Source: Verrucomicrobiaceae bacterium UBA1938 (GTDB lineage: Bacteria; Verrucomicrobiota; Verrucomicrobiia; Verrucomicrobiales; Verrucomicrobiaceae). From it: a DNA stretch of 64,000 nt. Position 1 is the first letter of the stretch, and each line of letters begins with the position of its first letter. The notes beneath the pieces were generated by a model. The model made no database searches. It was not told the DNA's origin and saw only the letters and a list, made by a program, of their open reading frames with translations. Made by a program: the position numbers and the translations under genes. This document shows, piece after piece, positions 51,992 through 61,406 of this stretch. The stretch covers positions 62,001 to 126,000 of the forward strand of contig DDFC01000022.1 in the NCBI GenBank assembly GCA_002336895.1, written 5' to 3'.

Positions 51992-54226
51992 ATGAAAATC
52001 GCCGCCACAGGTTATGTCTCCGAACAGGCCGGGAGTGTCGCCTCGGCCAATGCGCTGCTGCTGCGCGCTCTACTTGATGCCGGGCATGAGGTGGACTTCT
52101 TCTCCAAGCCCTCCTTTGTGGATCCCCGCCCCTGCGTGGGAGAGCATGCGGGCTTCCGCTTCATCCCCACAGACAACATAGGCCCCGACCGTTTCCGGGC
52201 CAGGGTGCAGCACATTCCCGTCATCGGCTTCCTAGCCTGCCGTGCGGACAGCGGCACCTACTCCCGCCTGCTGCTGCAAAACATCTCCAAGGAGCACACC
52301 CACCGCCGCTATGATCTCTGCCTGTGGCTGGGAGATTACGCACCCGGCCGGGTGAAAAACCTGCCCATGATCAGCTTTGCCCAGGGCCCGCCCGGCACGG
52401 ATGCACGCTCCATCATCTCCCGCTTCGCCGAGATCGTCAGGCTGGCCGGCATGAAGCGTGCTCTCCCCTGGTATGTGCTGGCACAGGTGCGTCTCTCCCC
52501 CGCAGGCCTGCCCCCTCTCCGCCACTCAGACCACATCATCGTGGGCAGCAGGCAGTCTCAGCGCACGCTGCACGGGCTCTACGGCATCAGCCCGGAACGC
52601 ACCTCGGCGCTGCCTTACCCGATCGATCTGAACCTCTTCAGCCCGGCGGCAGAAGCCGCCACGCACGGCGCGGATCTGCGCGTGGTCTGGCTGGGCCGCG
52701 TCATCCCGCGCAAGCGGCTGGACCTCTTCCTGCGTGGTCTTGAGCTGGCCATCCGCCAGGGCCTGCGTGTGAAGGCCACCATCGTCGGCGGCATCGGCTT
52801 TGTGCCGGGCTATGAAAAGATGATCGAGTCCTTCCCCTTCCCGGACCGCCTGCACTGGATCAAATCCCTGCCGCGCACCGAGGTGCCTGCCCTTCTTCAT
52901 CAGCATGACGTGCTGGTGCAGCCCAGCGACGAGGAAAACTTTGGCTCCTCCGTGGCCGAGGCCCAGGCCTGCGGGCTGCGCACCATCGTGGGCCACACCA
53001 ATGGAAATGCGGACTTCCTCTGCGAGCGCGACATCCATCTGGAAGACGACCGCCCCGAGACACTGGCTCAGGCGCTGACGCAGATGGCCCGCACTCCCGC
53101 AGCAGATGCCCAGGTCTCCCGCACGCTGGCAGAAAGCTGCTTCGATCTGCAGCAGCTCACCACACAGCTCACCACCATTCTTCAGACGGCCATTGGTTCC
53201 ACTGAACCGGCCACCTCTCTGCCCTTCCACATGAAGCAACCCACCATCGATGTCATCATCCCCACGCTGAAGCGCCCGGACGACCTGCGCCGCTGCCTGG
53301 TGGCGCTGAGCCGGCAGGAGACTCCGGCCACTCACATCTACGTGGGCATTCGTGCAGATGATGAACTCAGCCGCACCGTGCTGCATGAATTTGAAGGCAC
53401 GCTCTCCGTGCATGCCGTGGAGGCTCGCGGTGTGGGTGTCGTGGGCTCCATGAACTCCTGCCTCGCAGAATGCCGCTCGGAGTGGATCGCCCTGCTGGAT
53501 GATGATGTGGAGATCCCTCCGCACTGGATGAGCAGCATGCTGCGCCATGCGCTCTCACGCTCCGATGTCGTGGCAGCCGGTGGCAGGGACCTGCTGATGG
53601 ACTACCCTGAAATGCGCCGCACCGAGCCCCTGGTGCAGGATGTGGGTCAGGTGCACTGGTATGGCCGCATCACAGGCGGGCATCATCGCGGCGGCGGCAA
53701 GGCGCGCACGGTGCAGGTGCTGCGCGGCTCCAACTGCCTCTACAATGCCGACTTTCTCCACAGCTGCGGATTTGAGCGCGGTCTGCGCGGCAAGGGCGCG
53801 CAGGTGAACTGGGAGCTGGCTCTCGGCCTGCAGGCCCGCGCACGCGGCATGAAGATGATCTTCGATCCCACCGTCGGCGTTGTGCACAATGTGGCCCCTC
53901 GTCATGATGGCGACACGGTGCATCGCGGCATCTTCAATTTCGAAGGCACCAGCGACATCGCTTACAACGAGACCTTCGTGGTCCTGCAGCATGGCCGCGG
54001 CCTCACGCGCATCACCATGCTGCTCTGGCTGCTGTGCATCGGCAGCCATGTATGCCCAGGCCTGGCACGCGCCACCGATCTCATTCTCAAGCCGGGCTCC
54101 CAGGCCAGGCAGCGGCTCACCGCCACCTTCTCCGGCCGTCTGGCCGCCATCCGCCACTTCCTCCACGGAGACTCCAGAAGCTCCCACCCCAGGGCATCTG
54201 TGCAGGTGAGCGAGGTGAAGTGCTGA
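51992..54226 (+). CDS. Two-domain glycosyltransferase, GT4-GT2 fusion
   Basis: The product is 744 residues. Residues 1-400 are a GT4 enzyme: acceptor domain ending in HIIVGSRQSQRTL, then VVWLGRVIPRKRLDLFL, and EENFGSSVAEAQACGLRTIV as the E-x7-E element. Residues 414-744 are a GT2 enzyme starting at an internal Met codon (53231): IDVIIPTLKRPDDLRRCLVAL, WIALLDDDVEIPP and NWELALGLQARARGM. The internal ATG is in frame, so the GT2 part could also be made separately. Fused GTs often add two successive sugars to one acceptor. Confidence 0.9.
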   Translation: MKIAATGYVSEQAGSVASANALLLRALLDAGHEVDFFSKPSFVDPRPCVGEHAGFRFIPTDNIGPDRFRARVQHIPVIGFLACRADSGTYSRLLLQNISKEHTHRRYDLCLWLGDYAPGRVKNLPMISFAQGPPGTDARSIISRFAEIVRLAGMKRALPWYVLAQVRLSPAGLPPLRHSDHIIVGSRQSQRTLHGLYGISPERTSALPYPIDLNLFSPAAEAATHGADLRVVWLGRVIPRKRLDLFLRGLELAIRQGLRVKATIVGGIGFVPGYEKMIESFPFPDRLHWIKSLPRTEVPALLHQHDVLVQPSDEENFGSSVAEAQACGLRTIVGHTNGNADFLCERDIHLEDDRPETLAQALTQMARTPAADAQVSRTLAESCFDLQQLTTQLTTILQTAIGSTEPATSLPFHMKQPTIDVIIPTLKRPDDLRRCLVALSRQETPATHIYVGIRADDELSRTVLHEFEGTLSVHAVEARGVGVVGSMNSCLAECRSEWIALLDDDVEIPPHWMSSMLRHALSRSDVVAAGGRDLLMDYPEMRRTEPLVQDVGQVHWYGRITGGHHRGGGKARTVQVLRGSNCLYNADFLHSCGFERGLRGKGAQVNWELALGLQARARGMKMIFDPTVGVVHNVAPRHDGDTVHRGIFNFEGTSDIAYNETFVVLQHGRGLTRITMLLWLLCIGSHVCPGLARATDLILKPGSQARQRLTATFSGRLAAIRHFLHGDSRSSHPRASVQVSEVKC

Positions 54227-54257
54227 GCACACACTCCGGCCCCATCGGAACAAAGCC

Positions 54258-54920
54258 ATGATCTCCTTCCTTTACAGCAATCGCCTCAAGCCGCGCCTTT
54301 TCAGCCCGGCCTGGGTCAAGACCTGGCTCAAGCGCGTATGGACGCTGCCCGAGCTGCTGGGCTACTGCCGGCAGACGCTGCGCCTGCGCCTGCGCGGCGC
54401 GCACATCCCCGCCAGCACGGTGCTGGCAGGTCTGACGGTGCATGGCGATGCAAGCAACCTGCACATCGGCGAGTGCTGCTGCATCGGCATCTCGCGCATG
54501 CAGGCGCATGCACGCATCGAAATCGGCGACTGCGTGGTGATCAATGATGATGTGAAGATCATCACCGGGTCCCACGACATCCACTCCCCCACCTACGACC
54601 ACATCTTCTCCCCCATCGTCATCGAAGACCACGCGTGGATCGCCACCGGTGCCATGATCCTGAAAGGCGTGAAGATCGGCCGTGGCGCCGTGGTGGCCGC
54701 AGGCGCAGTCGTCGTCAAGGACGTGCGCCCCTTCGCCATCGTGGGAGGAAACCCGGCCAAGGAGATCGGCACGCGCAACATCGAGCGCTTTGAATACATC
54801 CCCTCCTCATGGTTTGCAGCCGTGATGGCCTGGGTGGGGCGCAATCCTGCCATCGACTTCCGCCAGCCCGAAATCACCGAAGCACCGGCTCTTGCCCCTG
54901 TGGCAGCCGCTTCGCACTGA
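54258..54920 (+). CDS. Left-handed beta-helix O-acetyltransferase
   Basis: The product is 220 residues. A hexapeptide repeat domain (about residues 55-165) has coils such as ARIEIGDCVVINDDVKIITGSHDI, PIVIEDHAWIATGAMILKGVKIGRGAVVAAGAVVVKDV and VGGNPAKEIG, the usual end of LbH acetyltransferases. The predicted catalytic His sits in GSHDIHSP. It probably acetylates a sugar with acetyl-CoA in the cytoplasm before export. It starts 31 bp after the fused GT, and only 6 bp precede the polymerase gene that follows. Confidence 0.9.
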   Translation: MISFLYSNRLKPRLFSPAWVKTWLKRVWTLPELLGYCRQTLRLRLRGAHIPASTVLAGLTVHGDASNLHIGECCCIGISRMQAHARIEIGDCVVINDDVKIITGSHDIHSPTYDHIFSPIVIEDHAWIATGAMILKGVKIGRGAVVAAGAVVVKDVRPFAIVGGNPAKEIGTRNIERFEYIPSSWFAAVMAWVGRNPAIDFRQPEITEAPALAPVAAASH

Positions 54921-54926
54921 GACTGC

Positions 54927-56285
54927 ATGGAGCTCATCATTGCCATATTCATTGTGCTGCCGGCCTTTTACCTGGCCGCCACGCGCTCCAGCTACCTGCT
55001 CGACTACGTGTTCTTCGTGGTGGCGCTAAACCGTGGCATCCGCCGTCTGGTGGACTTCTACATCAATGGCGCTTTCAATCCCCTCTCGATGATCAGCCTG
55101 ACACCGCTGGTGGCCAGCGCCCTGCTGCTGGTGCCTGCGTTTTCACGCTTTCATCTGCTGACACCACAGGTGCGCAAGATCGCCATCCTTCTCATGGTGA
55201 CGCTCGCACATGGCATCGCGGTGGGCATCCTCAATGCCGGCGTGGGAGCCGTGTATGCGCTGGGAGAGTGGATGGCCGGCTTTGGTGCCTTCCTTTTTGC
55301 AGCCACCGCACCGGTGGGGATCAAAACGGCAGATCGCTGGATGAAGTCCTCGGGCTACGCCGCCCTGATCGTAGCTATATACGGATGGTATCAGTATCTC
55401 ACCATCCCGCCGTGGGACGCTTTCTGGGTCACGGAGGTCAAATTCGTCGGCTACCTAGGCCAGCTCCGCCCCACGGAGATGTCCGTCTTCTCCACCATGC
55501 ACGAGCGTGGCCCCTGCGCCAGCTTCCTGGCCTGGGCCGCCATTCCCATGATCCTGCACCCGCGCTGGCGCATCATTGGCAGCTGGCTCACGGTGGCGCT
55601 TCTTTTCTCCGTGGTGCTGCTGACCATGAGCCGCAGCATGTTCATCATCGTGGCGCTGGTCGCGGTGCTCCAGCCTGCTCTTTCAAAGGGACGCGGCATG
55701 GGCCGGGTGCTGCTGTTTGCCGCGCTGATGGCCATCGGTGCCAGCTACGGCCTGGATCACATGCCAGGAGCTGAGCGCATTCAGAAGCGGTTTGAGACCG
55801 TGTCCGAAATCCAGAATGACGGCTCCTTCCAGGGACGGCTGGAGATTCTGACACACGGTGTGCCATGGATCGCCCAGCACCCGCTGGGCCAGGGGCTCGG
55901 CAGCTCGGGCATCGGCGCAGGCCGCATCAATGGCGGTGCCAAGGAAGGCTGGTGCGACAGCGGCTACATCGAGATCTTCAGCCAGTTCGGCTGGATCGGC
56001 GGCCTGGCCTTTTTTGCCGCCATGGCGCAGATCTGGGCAGAGCTCTCCCGCCGCATTCAGCAGGGCGGCAGAGACGCCTTCATCTTCACCGGCAGGGCCG
56101 TGCTGCTGGGCAGCCTGGTCTTCCTCTATGTGGGAAACATCTTCAGCGGCTTCTCTCTCTTCTGGGTCTTCCTGGGCATCTCGCTGAACCGCATGACCAA
56201 GCCAGTGCACCAGCCATGGCCAGAATACCACCCGCCGCTGAACCAGCCCATGCCCTGGGATGTGCCGCACTCGGCCGTCGGATGA
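54927..56285 (+). CDS. O-antigen ligase/polymerase-like membrane protein (second)
   Basis: The product is 452 residues with about 11 TM helices and a central extracytoplasmic loop. The region RLEILTHGVPWIAQHPLGQGLGSSGIG followed by DSGYIEIFSQFGWIGGLAFF is the Wzy_C-type signature, although the HxHNxxxE variant is reduced to SGYIE. It could polymerise repeats or ligate the glycan to a lipid or protein. It starts 6 bp after the acetyltransferase and its stop overlaps the next start, so it is coupled to both. Confidence 0.85.
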   Translation: MELIIAIFIVLPAFYLAATRSSYLLDYVFFVVALNRGIRRLVDFYINGAFNPLSMISLTPLVASALLLVPAFSRFHLLTPQVRKIAILLMVTLAHGIAVGILNAGVGAVYALGEWMAGFGAFLFAATAPVGIKTADRWMKSSGYAALIVAIYGWYQYLTIPPWDAFWVTEVKFVGYLGQLRPTEMSVFSTMHERGPCASFLAWAAIPMILHPRWRIIGSWLTVALLFSVVLLTMSRSMFIIVALVAVLQPALSKGRGMGRVLLFAALMAIGASYGLDHMPGAERIQKRFETVSEIQNDGSFQGRLEILTHGVPWIAQHPLGQGLGSSGIGAGRINGGAKEGWCDSGYIEIFSQFGWIGGLAFFAAMAQIWAELSRRIQQGGRDAFIFTGRAVLLGSLVFLYVGNIFSGFSLFWVFLGISLNRMTKPVHQPWPEYHPPLNQPMPWDVPHSAVG

Positions 56286-57457
56286 CTTTCCTGAAAAAAT
56301 CAAACCTCACGCCCTCCATGAAAATCGCCTACGCCATGATCAACTGCAACCGCCGGGACGGCAGCGCCCGCGCGGTGAACGAAGTCGCCGAACGGCTCGC
56401 GAAAAAGCACGACGTCCACCTCTATGCACGCAAAGCGGAGGACCTGGACCTCACGCAGATCTCCTGGCACCGCGTGCCCGGCGTGAACTGGGCGGAGGTC
56501 ATCGACTTCGGCAGCTACTACCTGGAGGTGAACCGCCGCGTGCGCCCCGGGCAGTATGACATCGTGCACAGCATCGGCTGCAACACCCAGCGCGGCAATG
56601 TGATCACCATCCAGAACATCCAGCCCGCCAAGAAGCAGATCCTCGACCGCCTGGGCCGTGCGGAGAACGTCTCCCCGGTACGCCGCCTCACACGCTGGAT
56701 GTACCTGAACGCCACCTGTGCCGCAGAAAAGCGCCTTTACCAGCATCACGAGGGCCGCAGAGCCCCCATGTTTCTGCCCGTCTCCCGTGGTGTGGCTTCC
56801 GAGCTGCAGAAGCACTATGACATCGGCCCGGCCAAAGTCCGCATCGTCCCCAATGCAGCAGACACCGTGCGTTTCAAGCCGCTGAGCGAAGAAGCACGCA
56901 AAGCCTGGCGCACGAAGAACAACGTGCCGCAGGACCGCCTCGTGGCCATCTTTGCCGGTGGTGAGTGGGCGCGCAAAGGGCTGGACTTTGCCATCCAGGC
57001 CATGGGTCACCTCAAGGATGTGCCGCTGACGCTTTATGTGGCTGGCGATGACCCAGATCGTGCACGCTTCTCCCAGATGGCACGTGAGACCGGCGCTGCG
57101 GAAAACATCATCTTCGGCGGCTTCCGCAAGGACATGCCAGAGGCTCTCGCCGCATCAGACCTGTTTCTCTTCCCCAGCTGGTATGAGGCCTTCAGCCTCG
57201 CCACCATCGAGGCGGCCGCCTGCGGTCTTCCCGTCGTGGCCACCAAGATCAACGGTACGGAGGACTTCATCTCCCCCGGTGAAAATGGCGACTTCGTAGA
57301 GCACGACGGCGCCAACGTGGCCTCCGTGCTGCGCCGTCTCTGTGAGCAGCCACAGCACCTCAAGGTCATGGGGGCCAACGCCCGCGAGCGTGTCGAACTG
57401 AACTACACCTGGGACCGCATCGCGCAAATGACGGAAGACGCCTATCTCTCAGTCTAA
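56282..57457 (+). CDS. GT4 family glycosyltransferase
   Basis: From ATG 56282 (overlapping the preceding stop by four bases) the product is 391 residues. The acceptor domain has KIAYAMINCNRRDGSARAVNEVAERL. The donor domain has VAIFAGGEWARKGLDFAIQAM, LYVAGDDPDRARF and WYEAFSLATIEAAACGLPVVATKINGTEDFI with the E-x7-E element. A second ATG at 56318 is the family-like start and is also possible. The sugar is unknown. Confidence 0.9.
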   Translation: MTFLKKSNLTPSMKIAYAMINCNRRDGSARAVNEVAERLAKKHDVHLYARKAEDLDLTQISWHRVPGVNWAEVIDFGSYYLEVNRRVRPGQYDIVHSIGCNTQRGNVITIQNIQPAKKQILDRLGRAENVSPVRRLTRWMYLNATCAAEKRLYQHHEGRRAPMFLPVSRGVASELQKHYDIGPAKVRIVPNAADTVRFKPLSEEARKAWRTKNNVPQDRLVAIFAGGEWARKGLDFAIQAMGHLKDVPLTLYVAGDDPDRARFSQMARETGAAENIIFGGFRKDMPEALAASDLFLFPSWYEAFSLATIEAAACGLPVVATKINGTEDFISPGENGDFVEHDGANVASVLRRLCEQPQHLKVMGANARERVELNYTWDRIAQMTEDAYLSV

Positions 57458-57473
57458 CCTCAGCCTCACACAG

Positions 57474-58640
57474 ATGAATAATCACCCCTACTTCCATCTG
57501 GAATGTGTGCGCGGTCTGGCTGCGCTTTTAGTATTGGTTCATCATGTCCGCGTCATGCTGTTTTCCTATTTTGAGTCCTTCCCTCAGGAGCTGCAAAATG
57601 GTGTCACGCGCGCCTTCATTTTCATCTCTGGATTCAACCGGGGCTCGGTGATTGTCTTCTTCACCCTCAGTGGATATCTGATCATTAAAAAAGTGGTCTC
57701 GAATCCAGCGGGATTTCGCTGGCGTGAATATCTGACCGACAGGCTAGTGCGGTTGTACATGGTCCTTCTGCCCTCTGTAACGATGACTGTAATCTTTATT
57801 TCCGCTGGCCGAGCCATCTGGATTAACGAATATGCCGGCGGCGCGGGCTACAACCTCAGCCCTTCTCAGATCGACATTTCATGGCAGACGGTGCTGAAAA
57901 ACCTTTTCTATCTTCAGACCCTGACCGGCCCATCCCTGGGCGACAACATGCCACTCTGGAGCTTGGCCTATGAATTCTGGTATTATCTGCTTTTTCCCCT
58001 CATAACTCTGACGTTTTGCCTCCGGGGAGCACAGCGCTGGATAAATCTCGGGCTTCTGATGGTGCTTACCGCTTTCATCGCAACCTTCAACATGGACATG
58101 CTCCTGCTGTTCCCATGCTGGCTCGTCGGAGGGCTGGTGCTGCTGGTCGAAGCAAATCTGAAACGTCCCATGCTTGCCTGGCTTCCCTCCTGGGGGGCTT
58201 GGCCGGGAGCCCTGCAGCTTCTCGGCGTTTTTGTCCTTCATCGAAGCCTCAGGCTTGGCTTGTGGAGCGACTACATTCTGGCATTCAGCGTGGCGGTGTT
58301 CATCGCCGAGGGCATACGCTCATACCGCGAATCCAGACCGGGAGTCATCACTAGCCTTTTCCGGAGTCTTTCAGACTGCTCCTACTCCCTCTACCTCCTG
58401 CACAATTCGTTCATCGGCTTTCTTTTTTACCTCTGCTACGCAGGCGTGAAAATACAACCAACCCCTGGCAATCTTCTTGCGGCAGGCGGCTTCATCCTGT
58501 CTGCGCTGGTATATTGCCTGCTCTTCTACCACCTGTTTGAAAAGCACACCTGGCGCGTCAGGAAATTCTTCCGGCGTCACCTTGCTCCGCTCAAGTCCGC
58601 ATCGTCGCAGCCGGCATTGTTGCCAGAAAGCGCCTCATAA
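57474..58640 (+). CDS. Acyltransferase-3 family membrane protein, lower GC
   Basis: The product is 388 residues with about ten TM helices. It has HLECVRGLAALLVLVHHVRVML at the AT3 entrance (catalytic His in LVHHV), VIVFFTLSGYLIIKK and YLTDRLVRLYMVLLPS. Codon usage is visibly less GC-rich than in neighbouring glycosyltransferase genes (many TTT, ATT and AAT codons). This suggests a more recent arrival in the locus. Gaps of 16 and 27 bp separate it from its neighbours. It probably O-acylates the glycan. Confidence 0.9.
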   Translation: MNNHPYFHLECVRGLAALLVLVHHVRVMLFSYFESFPQELQNGVTRAFIFISGFNRGSVIVFFTLSGYLIIKKVVSNPAGFRWREYLTDRLVRLYMVLLPSVTMTVIFISAGRAIWINEYAGGAGYNLSPSQIDISWQTVLKNLFYLQTLTGPSLGDNMPLWSLAYEFWYYLLFPLITLTFCLRGAQRWINLGLLMVLTAFIATFNMDMLLLFPCWLVGGLVLLVEANLKRPMLAWLPSWGAWPGALQLLGVFVLHRSLRLGLWSDYILAFSVAVFIAEGIRSYRESRPGVITSLFRSLSDCSYSLYLLHNSFIGFLFYLCYAGVKIQPTPGNLLAAGGFILSALVYCLLFYHLFEKHTWRVRKFFRRHLAPLKSASSQPALLPESAS

Positions 58641-58667
58641 ACCTCTCGCAGCCTTCCCGCACATCCC

Positions 58668-59867
58668 ATGCACATTCTCATTGTCAGCCATTCCTGCGCC
58701 ACGGCGCTCAATCAGGAAATCTACGCACGCATCCAGCGCGAGACCGGCTGGAAAATCACACTCGTCATCCCGGACGAGTGGAAGGACGAGTTTTGCAATG
58801 CGCTGCGTCAGGAGCCTCCTGCGGAGCTGAAGGGCTCCGTCATTCGCTGCGCCGTGTGGAAAAACGGCAGCATCATCTTCCACGCCTACCGCATGCGCTG
58901 GCGGCGCTTTCTGCGCGAGCTCAAACCGGATGTGATCTACATGAACCACGAGCCCTACGCTCTGGCCACGGCCCAGGTCTGCCACGCCAACAACCGCTCC
59001 ATCCGCGTCCCCTTCGGCTTCTATTCCTGCCAGAACATCAACAAAAAGTACCCCGTCCCCTTCTCGTGGATGGAGTCCATGGTGTACCGCTCCTCCAGCT
59101 TTGCGCTGCCCATCACCGACCGTGTGGCGGACGTGCTCAAGGCCAAGGGCTACACCGGCCGCCAGACCGTCTGTGCGCTGCCGCTGGATCCTGAGCTCTA
59201 TCACCCACGCCTGCGCGCCACGCCACCTGAGCACTTTCCAAAATCTGAAGCCCCGGTCATCGGCTATGTGGGCCGCATCATTGAGCCCAAGGGGCTCCGC
59301 ACCCTCGCTGCGGCTCTGGGCAAAGTGCGTGATCTGGACTGGCGCATGGTCCTCGTGGGCACCGGAGAGTTTCAGGCGGAGTTTGAAAATCTGCTCACCA
59401 CCCAGGGCGTGCGCGACCGCATCTTCTTCGCAGGCTACGTGCCGCACCACGAGACACCGCGCTGGCTCGCCTCCATGGACATGCTCGTGCTTCCCTCCGA
59501 AACCCAGGCCAACTGGGAGGAGCAGTTTGGCCGCGTGATCCCCGAGGCCATGGCCTGCGGCACTGCGGTGATCGGCTCTGACTCAGGCGAGATCCCCCAC
59601 CTCATCCGCCAGAGTGAAGGCGGGCTGATCTTCACCCAGCGCGACCCGGAGCATCTCGGCATGATGCTGCGCCAGCTCATCAGCGGACCCAAGCTGCGCC
59701 GCCAGCTGGCTGAAAACGGCCGCCACTGGGTGGAGCGGGACATCTCCATCCCCGCCGTGGCGCAGAAGATGATCGAGGCCTTCAGCGCCGCCGCCAAAAC
59801 CCAGCAGCCCGGCCACGCCAAAAAATCTGAGCCCCTCTCTTCCAGCCATGCGCTTGCACAGTCCTGA
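58668..59867 (+). CDS. GT4 family glycosyltransferase
   Basis: The product is 399 residues. It has VIGYVGRIIEPKGLRTLAAAL, RMVLVGTGEFQAEFENLL and the active-site element NWEEQFGRVIPEAMACGTAVIGSDSGEIPHLI (E-x7-E). Residues 1-180 form the acceptor domain with HILIVSHSCATALNQEIYARI. Its last 20 bases overlap the following acetyltransferase gene. The acceptor and sugar are unknown. Confidence 0.9.
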   Translation: MHILIVSHSCATALNQEIYARIQRETGWKITLVIPDEWKDEFCNALRQEPPAELKGSVIRCAVWKNGSIIFHAYRMRWRRFLRELKPDVIYMNHEPYALATAQVCHANNRSIRVPFGFYSCQNINKKYPVPFSWMESMVYRSSSFALPITDRVADVLKAKGYTGRQTVCALPLDPELYHPRLRATPPEHFPKSEAPVIGYVGRIIEPKGLRTLAAALGKVRDLDWRMVLVGTGEFQAEFENLLTTQGVRDRIFFAGYVPHHETPRWLASMDMLVLPSETQANWEEQFGRVIPEAMACGTAVIGSDSGEIPHLIRQSEGGLIFTQRDPEHLGMMLRQLISGPKLRRQLAENGRHWVERDISIPAVAQKMIEAFSAAAKTQQPGHAKKSEPLSSSHALAQS

Positions 59868-60306
59868 GCTGCTCTGGCAGTGGAGCCGCGACCTCCAGCG
59901 CCGTGGCTGGCGGCTGCCCGCACGCATCGTGAAGACGCTGAACTTCTTCCTGCACAAATGCCTGCTGCCCGCAGAGGCTGAGGTGGGAGAAGGCCTGATC
60001 CTGGAGCACTATGCGCTCGGCATCGTCATGCATCCGCAGGTGCGCATCGGCAAACGCTGCCGCATCTACCACCACGTCACGCTGGCTGCGGAAACCTGGA
60101 TCGGCTCACCGCATTTCATCACGCTGGAGGATGACGTGACCATCGGCGCGCACAGCATCGTGGTGGCGCGGCCCAATACACCGCTGACCATCGGGCGGAA
60201 ATCCATCCTCGGCGCAGGCTCCGTGCTCACCAAGAGCATCCCCCCCTTTGAAATCTGGGCCGGCAATCCGGCGCGCAAAATCGGAGACGTGGCACAAACC
60301 TCATGA
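59848..60306 (+). CDS. Serine-acetyltransferase-like LbH acetyltransferase
   Basis: The product is 152 residues with a short helical N-terminus (LLWQWSRDLQRRGWRLPARIVKTLNFF). A hexapeptide-repeat domain with LILEHYALGIVMHPQVRIGKRCRIYHHVTLA, DDVTIGAHSIVVA and SVLTKSIPPFEIWAGNPARKIG follows. This is the CysE/WecH-like layout often used for polysaccharide O-acetylation. It overlaps the preceding GT by 20 bases and its stop overlaps the next GT start (ATGA), so the three genes are tightly coupled. Confidence 0.9.
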   Translation: MRLHSPELLWQWSRDLQRRGWRLPARIVKTLNFFLHKCLLPAEAEVGEGLILEHYALGIVMHPQVRIGKRCRIYHHVTLAAETWIGSPHFITLEDDVTIGAHSIVVARPNTPLTIGRKSILGAGSVLTKSIPPFEIWAGNPARKIGDVAQTS

Positions 60307-61406
60307 TTGCACAGCTCGGCATGAATCTGAAAGCCTCCTCAGGAGGCGTGGACCGCTACTTCAGCGGTCTGAACAACGCCCTCACGCGCCAGGGTGTGCG
60401 TGTGGCTGCGTATGGCTTTGGCGACTCTGACAAGGCCACCTGCCTCGGCCCGGCAAACAAGCCCCTCATGCAGCGCTGGAAGGCCGTGCGCTCCGCCGTG
60501 GTGCCACGCCGTGGCAGACTGCTGGCCTCCCACTTTGCGCTCTATGCACTGCCAGCCCTTCTCGGCAGGCGCTGGGACGGGCACGTAGTGCACTTCCATG
60601 GTCCCTGGGCCAGTGAATCCCAACGCGAAGGCGGCAAAGCCTACTCGGTGATGGCCAAGCGCATGCTGGAGCGCGCCGTGTATCATCGCGCAGATCGTTT
60701 CATCGTTCTTTCCAAAGCCTTCCGCGACCAGCTCTGCCAGGGCTACGGCATCAAGGAGGACCGCGTGCACATCATCCCCGGCGGCGTGGAGATCGATCAC
60801 TTCCAGCCGCTGGACATGGCGGAGGCACGCCAGCGCCTCGTCTGGCCGCAGAAGCAGAAGACCATCGTCTGCGTGCGCCGCCTCGCACGGCGCATGGGGC
60901 TGGAGTCTCTCATCGAGGCCTTCGCCCAGGCCACGGTGAATCATCCTGATGTCAGGCTTGTCATTGGCGGCCAGGGCCCGCTGCGCGCCGAACTGGAGCA
61001 GCAGGTGCAACGCGCTGGTCTGACCAAGAACGTGGAGTTTCTCGGCTTTGTGCCAGACGCCACACTGCCCGCCGTCTATGCAGCGGCAGACATGTCCATC
61101 GTGCCCAGCTCTGCGCTGGAGGGCTTTGGCCTCATCTCGCTAGAGTCACTGGCCTGCGGCACTCCGGTGCTGGTCACGCCTGTCGGCGGCCTGCCAGACA
61201 CCGTGCAGGGACTTGGCGATGATCTTGTCTTGAAAGGCACCAGTGTGGAAGACATCGCCTCAGGTCTGCGCGGCTGGCTGGATGGCACGCTGCAGATCCC
61301 CACACGCCAGGCCTGCCGTGAGCATGTGCTGCGCAGCTTCACGTGGGACCGCATCGCACGCGAGGCATGCGAAGTGTACCGTCAGGCCGGATGGCAGCCC
61401 GAATGA
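60303..61406 (+). CDS. GT4 family glycosyltransferase
   Basis: The product is 367 residues. It has the acceptor-side loop LGMNLKASSGGVDRYFSGL near the N-terminus. The donor domain has TIVCVRRLARRMGLESLIEAF, LVIGGQGPLRAELEQQV and SALEGFGLISLESLACGTPVLVTPVGGLPDTV with the E-x7-E element. KSAFRDQL-type contacts and HIIPGGVEIDHFQPL lie between. Starts inside the acetyltransferase stop and ends inside the next start. The sugar is unknown. Confidence 0.9.
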   Translation: MIAQLGMNLKASSGGVDRYFSGLNNALTRQGVRVAAYGFGDSDKATCLGPANKPLMQRWKAVRSAVVPRRGRLLASHFALYALPALLGRRWDGHVVHFHGPWASESQREGGKAYSVMAKRMLERAVYHRADRFIVLSKAFRDQLCQGYGIKEDRVHIIPGGVEIDHFQPLDMAEARQRLVWPQKQKTIVCVRRLARRMGLESLIEAFAQATVNHPDVRLVIGGQGPLRAELEQQVQRAGLTKNVEFLGFVPDATLPAVYAAADMSIVPSSALEGFGLISLESLACGTPVLVTPVGGLPDTVQGLGDDLVLKGTSVEDIASGLRGWLDGTLQIPTRQACREHVLRSFTWDRIAREACEVYRQAGWQPE

